NCBI GenBank assembly: GCA_934193515.1
Contig: CAKPVJ010000017.1
Span: 1-40,277, forward strand
DNA: 40,277 nucleotides
Direction: 5' to 3'
From: an uncultured Megasphaera sp.
Lineage (GTDB): Bacteria; Bacillota; Negativicutes; Veillonellales; Megasphaeraceae
Made by a program: the position numbers and the translations under genes. Of the stretch, positions 8,210-15,886 are shown in pieces (position 1 is the first letter of the stretch; the number at the start of each line of letters is the position of its first letter). The notes beneath the pieces are model-generated. The model was not told the origin of the DNA and did not search any database. It saw nothing but the letters and a program-made list of their open reading frames with translations.

Positions 8210-9208
8210 ATGATGAAATTTGTAACGAAACTGAGTGCTTTTGTCGGAAAAAATCTAACTTGGCTCGTATTGCTGGATATCGTGGCTGGCTATTTCCTGC
8301 CATCTGCATTTACTTGGTCCGTAAAAAATACAGTTCCTCTTCTTGGCGTTGTCATGTTTGGCATGGGCATGACCTTGCATGCTTCTGATTTTCGCCTTGT
8401 GCTGCAGCGTCCAAAAGAAGTCCTCATCGGCACGGTATGTCATTATACTATTATGCCTATCGTCGCCTACGCCTTGGTATTGGGATTTGGTTTGTCGCCG
8501 GAACTCGCCGTCGGCATGGTTTTATTAGGTTCCTGCCCCAGCGGCACGGCTTCCAACGTCATGGGCTTTTTAGCGAAAGCCGATGTGCCTTTATCGGTCT
8601 CCATCACGACAGTTTCCACACTGTTGGCCCCCATCATGATGCCGTTCTTGGTTTGGGCATTGGCCGGTCAATGGGTCACGGTTTCTTTCTTGGCAATGGC
8701 AATGACCGTCATGAAAGTTATCTTAGTTCCGTTATTTTTAGGGTTGTTGGTACATCGCCTGATTGGTGAAACCTATTTAGCCCAGATGCAGAAAGTTCTC
8801 GTTTTAGTATCTGCTTTTGCCGTTCTTTCTATCCTCGGCGGTGTGGTTGCCGTCAACGGTGCCAAAATCATTTCGCTTGGCGTCTTCATGGTTCTCCTCG
8901 TTTTGGCCCACAACCTCTTTGGCTTTGCGCTGGGATATTTTGTTACAGGCAAACTGGGCATGGGCAAAAAACAGCAGCATTCCGTTACACTGGAAGTCGG
9001 TATGCAAAACGATGCCTTGGCATTATCCATCGCTTCAGTATACTTCGCTCCGGCTGTTGCCATCCCGGCCGCTGTAGGCGCTGCTATCCATCAAATCACA
9101 GGTTCTTTGCTTGCAGGTATTTTTGCTCGTCATATGGATGCCTATGAAGCCAAACAGCAAGCGGCTGCTCAAAAAGAAATGCAGCCTGCACCGGCTGCCG
9201 GTCATTAA
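8210..9208 (+). CDS. BASS-family (bile acid:sodium symporter-like) transporter under T-box control
   Basis: Multi-pass membrane protein of 332 residues with about ten hydrophobic segments. The BASS signatures are LLGVVMFGMGMTL near residue 45, VGMVLLGSCPSGTASNVMGF in the middle, and VEVGMQNDALALSI-like text (LEVGMQNDALALSIASVYF) near the C-terminus; these regions form the Na+ sites and the crossover helices in the family. Known BASS members carry bile acids, pyruvate, other 2-oxoacids or pantothenate. The T-box upstream implies a role tied to one amino acid, so import of a branched-chain 2-oxoacid or a related precursor is a reasonable inference. GGAGG lies 9 bases before the ATG. The tail is unusual: soluble, rich in Gln, Ala and Pro, ending in His. 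Confidence 0.88.
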   Translation: MMKFVTKLSAFVGKNLTWLVLLDIVAGYFLPSAFTWSVKNTVPLLGVVMFGMGMTLHASDFRLVLQRPKEVLIGTVCHYTIMPIVAYALVLGFGLSPELAVGMVLLGSCPSGTASNVMGFLAKADVPLSVSITTVSTLLAPIMMPFLVWALAGQWVTVSFLAMAMTVMKVILVPLFLGLLVHRLIGETYLAQMQKVLVLVSAFAVLSILGGVVAVNGAKIISLGVFMVLLVLAHNLFGFALGYFVTGKLGMGKKQQHSVTLEVGMQNDALALSIASVYFAPAVAIPAAVGAAIHQITGSLLAGIFARHMDAYEAKQQAAAQKEMQPAPAAGH

Positions 9209-9285
9209 GATATTTTCCCCAAATTATCGTCAAAACTATCATAAAAAAACAAATCCCGTCTTCTCAATCATCGTGTTGATACATG

Positions 9286-9317
9286 CTGCCGTACCTATCT
9301 CAGGTGCGGCAGTTTTT
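9286..9317 (+). terminator. Terminator after the BASS transporter
   Basis: CTGCCGTACCT (9286-9296) pairs with AGGTGCGGCAG (9302-9312) with one G-U pair, then five Ts. Confidence 0.85.
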
Positions 9318-9337
9318 ATGCCATCACGCAGGACATA

Positions 9338-9380
9338 TAAAAATAACAGCAGTCAGCCTTTTCCTGCCAACTGCTGTTAT
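9338..9380 (-). terminator. Terminator of the M20 amidohydrolase gene
   Basis: An 11-bp stem (9343-9353 with 9370-9380) is followed on the minus strand by a T-rich tract (complement of 9336-9343). Confidence 0.8.
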
Positions 9381-9432
9381 ACCGTTGTATGACGTACCCA
9401 ACGAGATATTGCCCTATTATTAATGTATTATA

Positions 9433-10677
9433 TTATAATCGTTTAATCAATTCGTCTAAATCAGCCACTTTAAAATCAGAAAAGTCCGGTTTTTCTTTTA
9501 AGACTGCCAGCACATAGGCCAATGTACTTTCTACGCCCGTAGCCAATCCTTTTTCACCAATATCAAATTTAGCGTTGTGATGGTTGGCACCACTGCCGAC
9601 TTCCGGATCATTAATGCCGGTGAACGCCAAAATACCGGGATACATGGCCAGCGCAGCGCCAAATGTTTCTGAAGCCATCCAATGACCTGTCGGATACAAG
9701 GCATCGTTTCCTAAAGACGCTGTAATCGTATTTCTAGCCAGAGCTGCACACGTTCTGTTATTCATCGTAACCGGCAGGAACTGTTCTTCCTGCATTTCTG
9801 CGGAAACGCCATATTCTTCGCAGATGTTATCCAATATCTGATGGAATTTTTCACTGAAAAATTCGCCGTCGTTGTTGTCAAAGAAACGGCATGAACCTGC
9901 AAATGTTAAGGACGGTGGAATAATATTCGGTTCCTGCCCGGCATGCAGTGAGCCAAAGGAATAGGTCAGGCAGTTATCCGGAGATACAGCACGCATGCGC
10001 AGAGACTGCAGAGCCGCTCCAAAGGCAATAAAGGCGTCAATCGGATTGATAGACAAATCCGGACGCGAACCATGGCCGCCTTTACCGTTTAATTTAACGC
10101 GGAAGAAAAAGGCACCGGACATCACGCCGTCATCCAGTACAGCCATTTTTCCAACCGGGATATCCCAACGGACGTGCGTAGCATAACAAGTATCCACATG
10201 AATCCCCTGCTCACGTATATACTGCAGTAAATGTTTGCCGCCGCGTTCGCCAAATTCTTCGGCCTGTTCAAACATGAGAATGACTTTACCTTCCCATTCA
10301 TCAGTATGTTCTGCCAAAATCTTGGCTTCTGTGAGCAGCATGGATATATGGCCGTCATGACCGCAGGCATGGCTGTATCCTTCGTTTTTAGAAACGACGA
10401 CTTTCGGCTTGGACAAATTGACAGCATCTTCCGGCACAGGCAGCGCATCAATATCGGCACGCATAAGCATCGTATAGCCCGGTTTGCCGCTGTCAATCGT
10501 TGCTAAAATCCCGCCGCGCGGTACACGGACACTGGAAAGGCCCATGCCTTTTAGCTTTTCTTCTATATAATCCATCGTCTTAAATTCTTGTTGTGAACCT
10601 TCTGGGTATTCATGGAAGTGACGACGCATTGCAATCAAATTAGGCACTTCTGCTTCTACATATTTTTTAATATCCAT
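9433..10677 (-). CDS. M20-family amidohydrolase/peptidase (IAA-amino acid hydrolase-like)
   Basis: Predicted cytoplasmic metal-dependent amidohydrolase of the M20D group, which cleaves N-acyl amino acids or short amides. Metal and catalytic motifs visible: RRHFHEYPE near the N-terminus, MRADIDALPVPE, HACGHDGHISMLL (metal Cys/His), MFEQAEEFGERGG (catalytic and metal Glu), ATHVRWDIPVG, the dimerisation-domain NGKGGHGSRPD, and GANHHNAKFD near the end. The 414-residue length is normal. I begin at the ATG of 10677 (MDIKKYVEA), 8 bases after GGGGG; the ATG at 10683 sits too close to that site. It is transcribed divergently from the aminotransferase gene. An amidohydrolase beside an aminotransferase suggests amino-acid salvage, but the substrate is not fixed by the sequence. 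Confidence 0.9.
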   Translation of the reverse strand: MDIKKYVEAEVPNLIAMRRHFHEYPEGSQQEFKTMDYIEEKLKGMGLSSVRVPRGGILATIDSGKPGYTMLMRADIDALPVPEDAVNLSKPKVVVSKNEGYSHACGHDGHISMLLTEAKILAEHTDEWEGKVILMFEQAEEFGERGGKHLLQYIREQGIHVDTCYATHVRWDIPVGKMAVLDDGVMSGAFFFRVKLNGKGGHGSRPDLSINPIDAFIAFGAALQSLRMRAVSPDNCLTYSFGSLHAGQEPNIIPPSLTFAGSCRFFDNNDGEFFSEKFHQILDNICEEYGVSAEMQEEQFLPVTMNNRTCAALARNTITASLGNDALYPTGHWMASETFGAALAMYPGILAFTGINDPEVGSGANHHNAKFDIGEKGLATGVESTLAYVLAVLKEKPDFSDFKVADLDELIKRL

Positions 10678-10719
10678 TATCATGTCCCCCTTATGGCATT
10701 ATACCTGTAATTAATTTCC

Positions 10720-10748
10720 ATTATAGAATGGTATAAAAGGACCGTCAA
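10720..10748 (-). promoter_or_regulatory. Promoter of the M20 amidohydrolase gene
   Basis: On the minus strand TTGACG (10743-10748) and TATAAT (10720-10725) are 17 bases apart, 43 bases before the start codon. Confidence 0.8.
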
Positions 10749-10804
10749 TTCTTTTCGTTCGTTTCAAATCATTATTAATCATTACTAATTAATAGCATTA
10801 CCCA

Positions 10805-10833
10805 TTGACAATAGTATTTGGAATGCGTAGGAT
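10805..10833 (+). promoter_or_regulatory. Promoter of the PLP aminotransferase gene
   Basis: TTGACA (10805-10810) and TAGGAT (10828-10833) are 17 bases apart, about 50 bases before the start. It is arranged back-to-back with the amidohydrolase promoter. Confidence 0.65.
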
Positions 10834-10884
10834 AAGTATGTTCACTATTTTTTATCGCACGAATGAGTAAGGGGGACTTTCTTT

Positions 10885-12045
10885 ATGAAAGAATTATCCA
10901 GAAAAATGCCGCTTTTTACGGAATCTGTCATCCGTCATATGACCCGTATCTCCGATGAATGCGGCGCCATTAATTTATCTCAGGGGTTTCCTGACTTCGA
11001 CCCGCCCAAACCGATTTTAGACCGATTAGCTCAGGTTGCGTACGAAGGACCTCATCAGTATTCTGTTACTTGGGGAGCTGAAAATCTGCGGCAGGCAATT
11101 GCAGAAAACCGCACGCACCAGTTGGGCATGCCGATTAATCCCAATGAAAACATCGTCGTTACCTGCGGCAGTACAGAAGCAATGATGGCTTCAGTCATGG
11201 CCATCGTCAATCCCGGCGAAAAAGTAATTGTCTTCTCGCCGTTTTATGAAAACTACAGTGCCGATGCCATTCTTTCCGGGGCCGAACCGATTTACGTGCC
11301 GTTAGTACCGCCAGAATTTAATTTTGACCCGGCAGTGTTGGAAGATGCATTCAAGCAAAATCCAAAAGCAATTATTATCTGCAATCCGTCCAACCCGTGC
11401 GGTAAAGTATTTACGCGCAGTGAATTGGAATTTATTGCCACTCTTGCCAAAAAATATGACACCTACGTCATTACCGATGAAGTATATGAATATATCCTCT
11501 ACAAACCAAATGTACACACATATTTTTCCACGCTGCCCGGCATGTTTGAACGAACAGTCAGCTGCAATTCCCTTTCCAAAACCTATTCGATTACAGGTTG
11601 GCGGCTTGGCTATGTCCTGGCACCGCCCAACATCATCGATTGTGCTAAAAAAGTACATGATTTCTTGACAGTCGGCGCAGCCAGTCCACTGCAGGAAGCT
11701 GCCGTCGTCGGGCTCAAATTCCCGCAGTCCTACTATGACAACCTGCAGGAACTGTACACCAATAAACGCAATCTTTTCTGTGACGGTTTGACTCGTCTTG
11801 GGATTCGTCACACAAAACCGCAGGGCGCCTACTATGTACTGGTCGATATTTCAGAATTCGGCTGGGATGACGATACAGCATTTTGTGAAGAAATGACTCG
11901 TAAAATCGGCGTTGCCGCCGTTCCCGGTTCTTCATTCTTCCGCGAACCTGTCAACAACCTCATTCGGCTGCATTTTGCCAAAAGCGAAGACATGCTCAAT
12001 GAAGTGCTGAATCGGTTAGAAAATTTAAAATCATTAAAAAAATAA
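10885..12045 (+). CDS. Class I/II PLP-dependent aminotransferase
   Basis: Fold-type I aminotransferase of 386 residues, most like the aspartate/aromatic/methionine (kynurenine-aminotransferase-like) group. Visible: INLSQGFPDFDPP near the N-terminus, VTCGSTEAMMASVMAIVNPG (PLP-phosphate contact), IICNPSNPCGKVFTRSELE, VITDEVYEYILY (Asp and Tyr contacting PLP), the Schiff-base lysine in SLSKTYSITGWRLGY (K232), and the carboxylate-binding Arg region NLIRLHFAK near the end. The ATG at 10885 follows an AAGGGGGAC site like that of the divergent amidohydrolase gene. The substrate is uncertain; methionine, aromatic or branched-chain amino acids are possible. It ends in a hairpin terminator. Confidence 0.93.
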   Translation: MKELSRKMPLFTESVIRHMTRISDECGAINLSQGFPDFDPPKPILDRLAQVAYEGPHQYSVTWGAENLRQAIAENRTHQLGMPINPNENIVVTCGSTEAMMASVMAIVNPGEKVIVFSPFYENYSADAILSGAEPIYVPLVPPEFNFDPAVLEDAFKQNPKAIIICNPSNPCGKVFTRSELEFIATLAKKYDTYVITDEVYEYILYKPNVHTYFSTLPGMFERTVSCNSLSKTYSITGWRLGYVLAPPNIIDCAKKVHDFLTVGAASPLQEAAVVGLKFPQSYYDNLQELYTNKRNLFCDGLTRLGIRHTKPQGAYYVLVDISEFGWDDDTAFCEEMTRKIGVAAVPGSSFFREPVNNLIRLHFAKSEDMLNEVLNRLENLKSLKK

Positions 12046-12052
12046 CTAGCAA

Positions 12053-12096
12053 AAGGCTGGCGCATGAGTGGTTTTCCCTCCGGCGCCAGCCTTATT
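12053..12096 (+). terminator. Terminator after the PLP aminotransferase
   Basis: GGCTGGCGC (12055-12063) pairs perfectly with GCGCCAGCC (12083-12091); the following T tract is short and interrupted. Confidence 0.7.
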
Positions 12097-12188
12097 TGGG
12101 TATAAAAAGCAATTTTTTGTATATTTTCTCTTTCCATTTTATGATACACTGCCTATATAATATCTATGGCAGAACAGGAGAGATATGC

Positions 12189-12986
12189 ATGAAAAAATTA
12201 ATACTGTATGGATTCGCCATGCTGACACTGCTAGGGAGTTGTATAGCAACATGGCCTGCACAAGCCGCCATAACACCGGACTACGAAGTCAAGTTTTTAT
12301 TGGATTCTCAGGAAGTATTGGATACGGCACATCATCTCAACAGGCAAAACCAATCACTTTTTCATATTCAGGGCGAGCCGTCTGATGTACAAGTACAATA
12401 TTTGGACACGCCGCATCATGATTTTTCTCAAGCAGGTTGGGCACAGCGTATACGCCATAAAGAGAACAAAAACAAGCTGGAAATCACCTATAAAAAACGG
12501 TATCCCATTGCCAACGGCGATATAGCCCAAGCACTGCAGCAAGCAGTGCAAGACGGTTTCGCAAAAACATCGGTGCCGTACAAAGCACAAATCGACTGGG
12601 GCTTTCGCAGCATGACACTCAGCCTGAGCTATACAAAAAAACTATCCGGCTATGATGTCCTGCCTGCGGCCAATCAAGCCAAAAAGATAGCCGCCGCCAA
12701 TATGCCGGCAGAAGAATTGCAAACTGTATCGTTAGAAAAAGAAGGGATCGTATACGGTCCGCTGACGTATCAAAAGTACACCGGTACCTTTGCCGGACAG
12801 GCTGTCGATATCGAAGTATGGCCTATTCCCCATACAGCAGAATACATTACTGAACTTTCCTTTAAGGCACCAACGTACAACGAAGCCGCCCAAAAACGCA
12901 AGAAAATCCAACAGCTGTTGGAAGCACATCAAATTATTAAAGCAGAAGATTCATTAAAAACAACAAAAATCTTAAATGCGCATTAA
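12189..12986 (+). CDS. Exported CYTH-like (triphosphate tunnel fold) protein
   Basis: A 265-residue protein with a clear signal peptide (MKKLILYGFAMLTLLGSC, cleavage near WPAQA-AI). The mature part reads like a CYTH domain: the first-strand motif DYEVKFLL (DxExK where the family has ExExK), YLDTPHHDFSQAGWAQRIRH with paired Arg, KLEITYKKR, and late strands VDIEVWPI and YITELSFKAP ending in a helix with AAQKRKKIQQLLEA. CYTH enzymes use a tunnel of acidic and basic residues to bind triphosphates or polyphosphate, and are normally cytoplasmic, so export is odd. I start at 12189, 8 bases after AGGAG; the longer frame from 12096 reaches back into the previous terminator. The fold is an inference from motif spacing. 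Confidence 0.7.
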   Translation: MKKLILYGFAMLTLLGSCIATWPAQAAITPDYEVKFLLDSQEVLDTAHHLNRQNQSLFHIQGEPSDVQVQYLDTPHHDFSQAGWAQRIRHKENKNKLEITYKKRYPIANGDIAQALQQAVQDGFAKTSVPYKAQIDWGFRSMTLSLSYTKKLSGYDVLPAANQAKKIAAANMPAEELQTVSLEKEGIVYGPLTYQKYTGTFAGQAVDIEVWPIPHTAEYITELSFKAPTYNEAAQKRKKIQQLLEAHQIIKAEDSLKTTKILNAH

Positions 12987-13050
12987 AAGAAGAAGCTGTC
13001 ACATTACGGAATTTCACCTTACGTACAGTTCTCTTGCAGAAGGCATATAA

Positions 13051-13093
13051 AAAATCTATCTCCAACTGTAGTCGTACAATTGGAGATATTTTT
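13051..13093. terminator. Bidirectional terminator between the CYTH-like gene and the Rpn nuclease
   Basis: TATCTCCAA (13057-13065) pairs with TTGGAGATA (13080-13088), with an inner TGTA/TACA step around GTCG. T runs follow on both strands. Confidence 0.8.
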
Positions 13094-13156
13094 ATGCCGC
13101 TTTAACTCCGTCTTTTCTATTCGTGTTATTCATAGACTAATATATCCATTTTTCAT

Positions 13157-13254
13157 TTTCCGCAGCATGTATAGCGCATCGTTTCATTGTTCGTAAAGGC
13201 GTTTTTGCTTTGGCTGCGTCTTCCATGACTGTATTGTTCATGGTCAACATCCCT
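13157..13254 (-). pseudogene. Decayed fragment of a second Rpn/PD-(D/E)XK nuclease gene
   Basis: This stretch is closely similar to 13704-13803 inside the intact nuclease gene, matching the part that encodes about residues 190-222 (SNTVMKDVAKAENAF and the following TMRYKYMLREK). The copy has lost four bases where the intact gene reads TATTTATAG, and one base in the GTTTT run, so its frame is broken. It begins four bases beyond the stop codon of the intact gene, same strand. It is best read as the remains of a duplicated or recombined family member. Confidence 0.75.
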
Positions 13255-13257
13255 GTA

Positions 13258-14373
13258 TTACTGCGATTGGGATTGTTCATGGGCTATCTGTTGAATTTCT
13301 GCTGCTGAACAAGACGTAATCTTAGCTATTATGGAAATATCAATTCCTTCCCGCAGCATCCCTAGAATATTTGCTATTTTTTCCTGCTGCACGCCTTGCG
13401 CCACCCCCTGTTCTCGTCCTTGGGCCAAGCCTTGCTCTCGTCCTTGTGCTAATCCTTGTTCTCGCCCTTGTGCTAAGCCCTGTTCTCGCCCTTGTGCCAA
13501 GCCTTGCTCTCGTCCTTGTGCTAACCCTTGTTCTCGTCCTTGTGCTAATCCTTGTTCTCGCCCTTGTGCTAATCCTTGTTCTCGCCCTTGTGCTAAGCCC
13601 TGTTCTCGCCCTTGTGCTAAGCCCTGTTCTCGCCCTTGCGCTATGCCTATTTCTATGCCTTCTTGTTTAGCATCATCCAATCCTGAATAGTAATCACGAA
13701 TTGCTTTTTCCCGCAGCATGTATTTATAGCGCATCGTTTCGTCACTCGTAAAGGCGTTTTCTGCTTTGGCTACGTCTTTCATGACTGTATTGCTCATAGT
13801 CAACACCTCCATTTCTTTCTCATCACAGTTAGAAAAATACGCCGCCCAGGTTCCCAGTTTTGTTAGTTTTTTGATGTCGCTGTACGTAAATTTTTTGATT
13901 TCTATGAAATGCATGGCAAAATGGTCTGTTAAGCGCTGTTTCGATATGTCGTTGCAAATGTGGTAGATATTGTGCCATGCCGTTTCCGGTAAATAGTCAA
14001 AATCCAGTAAGATAATCGATATGGTTGGCTTCAGCTGCGTATACTGTTCTTTTTCTTTCAGCTGCGAGCCATACAGGCCCGCCCAATAATACAAAAATCG
14101 TTCGGACAAATAAGAATGTTTCAGCACCTGCACTTCGATGTCGATTTGTGTTCCCCTGTTTGTCTGAGCCAAGATGTCGAGTTTGCTCAGTTTTTCGTGT
14201 TCAAAATCAGGGTCCTGATCTTTATCCAAAAAAACGACGTCTTCGATTTGCGTTTCTTCATTTTCATACAGTACATCATTCAAAAACTGAATCGTCAAAT
14301 GTTTGCGCTGTTCACTGCCCAGCAGATACTTGAAATAAAAATCATTCATTCGGTTAATCTTGAGGGTATTCAT
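13258..14373 (-). CDS. Rpn-family recombination-promoting nuclease / PD-(D/E)XK transposase-like protein with tandem repeat linker
   Basis: A 371-residue protein of the Rpn/YhgA-like group annotated as PD-(D/E)XK nuclease family transposase. The N-terminus NDFYFKYLLGSEQRKHLTIQ and EDVVFLDKDQ lead into the nuclease core KLDILAQTNRGTQIDIEVQV (Asp, then ExQ), followed by YLSERFLYYWAGLYGSQL. After about residue 245 comes a low-complexity region of ten GREQGLAQ units (24 bp each), then a short C-terminal helix. Family members cut DNA and stimulate RecA-independent recombination. It is monocistronic, with a damaged partial copy just downstream, which fits a gene family that expands and recombines. 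Plus-strand frames over the repeats are shadows. Confidence 0.88.
   Translation of the reverse strand: MNTLKINRMNDFYFKYLLGSEQRKHLTIQFLNDVLYENEETQIEDVVFLDKDQDPDFEHEKLSKLDILAQTNRGTQIDIEVQVLKHSYLSERFLYYWAGLYGSQLKEKEQYTQLKPTISIILLDFDYLPETAWHNIYHICNDISKQRLTDHFAMHFIEIKKFTYSDIKKLTKLGTWAAYFSNCDEKEMEVLTMSNTVMKDVAKAENAFTSDETMRYKYMLREKAIRDYYSGLDDAKQEGIEIGIAQGREQGLAQGREQGLAQGREQGLAQGREQGLAQGREQGLAQGREQGLAQGREQGLAQGREQGLAQGREQGLAQGREQGVAQGVQQEKIANILGMLREGIDISIIAKITSCSAAEIQQIAHEQSQSQ
13408..13647. repeat. Ten tandem 24-bp repeats inside the Rpn nuclease gene
   Basis: Ten head-to-tail 24-bp units differ mainly at third codon positions (tctcgtcc/tctcgccc, ccttg/ccctg, gctaa/gccaa) and encode (GREQGLAQ)n on the minus strand. 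Because the unit is a multiple of three, gain or loss of copies keeps the frame and changes only the linker length. Confidence 0.97.
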
Positions 14374-14548
14374 CGCCGCGTTTCTCCTTGTATTGTATCA
14401 TATTTAATGCTTCCGCACTATATGGGCACAGTATAGCATACGAAGATTAAAACAAAATTAAAAAACGGGCGAGAAAAATTAAAATTAGATTAAAATTTTG
14501 GGTTTTGTGCTGAGAGACGCATCTACAGCCGACTGACAAGAACCAACC

Positions 14549-14584
14549 AAAAAAGAGGGCCCCGCTTCATGCGGCAGCCCTCTC
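14549..14584 (-). terminator. Terminator of the NlpC/P60 gene
   Basis: GAGGGC (14555-14560) pairs with GCCCTC (14577-14582), extended by an inner CCGC/GCGG step; the minus-strand 3' side carries six Ts. The surrounding gap 14374-14668 shows no gene. Confidence 0.8.
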
Positions 14585-14668
14585 CTTTATATGGAATTGT
14601 TACAATATGGCATAGAATTATGTTTTAAATTTATGGTTTAAAACAACTATAACACATATTACTATGTA

Positions 14669-15637
14669 TTAAATGACCCGTTTAGCGCCGACATAATGAG
14701 ACGACCAGTACCGGCTGTTGAGGTCGGCTACACTGACGCCGTCATTAGAAGCATTGATAAATTGATCGTTGCCGATATAAATACCTACATGGGATACACC
14801 AGGCATATATGTCGAGAAAAAGACCAAATCGCCGGGCTGCAGGTTGGACATGGATACATCAGCTCCTACGTCGTACTGTTCATCTGCCATACGCGGCAGG
14901 TCAATGCCTACAGCAGAATAGACGTAACGCGTAAAACCGGAGCAGTCAAATCCCGACGGCGTCGTACCGCCAAACACATAGGGAACGCCTTTATACTGGT
15001 TTGCAATCCCCAATAACTGTTGTGCCAATGCAGAATTGGCTGTACCGGTACGACTGCCATACCCGCCGTTGCCAAAGCGGCGTACCGGGCCAGTCGGCAG
15101 TACCTGTCCTGTCAGTTCATAAAACGTCGCACGTCCTACGACGCCATCGACTTCCAAACCGTGATTTTCCTGGAATTTGCGAATAGCTTGTTCTGTGCCT
15201 ACACCAAAAACACCGTCTACATCGACGTTGTATCCCTGATTGGCCAGCGCCTGCTGAATAACTCGAATTTCATTATTGGCTGTTACAATAGGAAATACCA
15301 TATTGCTGACCATGCGTTCTGTAATCGCATGTTTTTCTTCAAAGTGACTGCTGATATTTTCCGGCATGGCAGTTCCCATCAATGCTTCATATGTCTGTTC
15401 ACCGACAATTCCGTCGGCTTCCAAGCCATGGCTCTGCTGAAACGCTCTGACAGCTTCCTGCGTACCGGTTCCATAATCACCATCTACCAAAATATCGCTG
15501 CCATTTTGTACCAAAGCTTGTTGAATTTCTGTAATTTGACTTCCTCTGTCACCGGGATGAAAGGTCGCCCCAACGACGGATACTGATGCCATCATCAGCA
15601 ATCCTACCATGACAGCTATCTTTCTCCTACCGCTCAT
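14669..15637 (-). CDS. Exported NlpC/P60 cysteine endopeptidase with two PG-binding domains
   Basis: Predicted peptidoglycan hydrolase, 322 residues. A signal peptide (RRKIAVMVGLLMMASVSVVG) precedes two peptidoglycan_binding_1 repeats (RGSQITEIQQALVQNG with GDYGTGTQEAVRAFQQSHGL, and EIRVIQQALANQGYNVDVDG with FGVGTEQAIRKFQENHGL). The C-terminal NlpC/P60 domain (from about residue 205) has GVPYVFGG, the catalytic Cys in GFDCSGF (C232), His in SHVGIYIG (H283) and Asn as third polar residue in FINAS (N295). It likely cuts the stem peptide beside D-Glu/DAP in the periplasm. I start at 15637 (MSGRRK), 6 bases after GGAAGGAG. It has its own promoter and a long, structured leader. Confidence 0.93.
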   Translation of the reverse strand: MSGRRKIAVMVGLLMMASVSVVGATFHPGDRGSQITEIQQALVQNGSDILVDGDYGTGTQEAVRAFQQSHGLEADGIVGEQTYEALMGTAMPENISSHFEEKHAITERMVSNMVFPIVTANNEIRVIQQALANQGYNVDVDGVFGVGTEQAIRKFQENHGLEVDGVVGRATFYELTGQVLPTGPVRRFGNGGYGSRTGTANSALAQQLLGIANQYKGVPYVFGGTTPSGFDCSGFTRYVYSAVGIDLPRMADEQYDVGADVSMSNLQPGDLVFFSTYMPGVSHVGIYIGNDQFINASNDGVSVADLNSRYWSSHYVGAKRVI

Positions 15638-15722
15638 CAAATACTCCTTCCTCGTTGTTAGATTCAAGTATGTACTTCACAACTCCTATTAACACCTGCT
15701 ACTATATATCATTACACGAAAT

Positions 15723-15768
15723 GAGCTATCCGCAAAAGAGTTCTCATATCATTCTTTTAGGATAGCCC
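15723..15768 (-). promoter_or_regulatory. Structured 5' leader hairpin of the NlpC/P60 gene
   Basis: In the 155-base leader, GAGCTATCC (15723-15731) and GGATAGCCC (15760-15768) pair with one wobble, extended inward by AAAAG/CTTTT. No T run follows on the minus strand, so it is not a plain terminator. I do not recognise a known riboswitch class. Confidence 0.5.
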
Positions 15769-15798
15769 GTACCTAGCTGTATACATTTTTCAGTACCA

Positions 15799-15827
15799 AT
15801 TATAACACGTCACTGTATACACGTCAA
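15799..15827 (-). promoter_or_regulatory. Strong sigma-A promoter of the NlpC/P60 gene
   Basis: On the minus strand TTGACG (15822-15827) and TATAAT (15799-15804) are 17 bases apart. It overlaps the edge of the terminator of the upstream GGGtGRT operon. Confidence 0.8.
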
Positions 15828-15862
15828 AAAACGCAGTTCCCGAATTTGGAAACTGCGTTTTG
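15826..15862 (-). terminator. Terminator of the NifU-like/GGGtGRT operon
   Basis: AACGCAGTTCC (15830-15840) pairs with the arm ending AACTGCGTT (15848-15859); the minus-strand side continues into a T run. Confidence 0.8.
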
Positions 15863-15886
15863 CATATTGCGAATATTTTTTATAGA

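Noticed and set aside
7945..8388. A 147-residue frame starting inside the T-box leader.
   Set aside because: It runs across the T-box terminator and into the BASS gene in another frame. The RNA structure explains the sequence better.
13331..13690. Two long plus-strand frames (119 and 99 residues) rich in Cys-Ser-Arg-Pro and in Leu-Val-Ala.
   Set aside because: They are the other frames of the 24-bp tandem repeats in the minus-strand Rpn gene; repeats without stops stay open on both strands. There is no ribosome site or homology.
15638..15792. Considered a c-di-AMP (ydaO-type) riboswitch in front of the NlpC/P60 gene because these often control wall hydrolases.
   Set aside because: The conserved sequence blocks of that class are not recognisable; only a generic long hairpin is seen.
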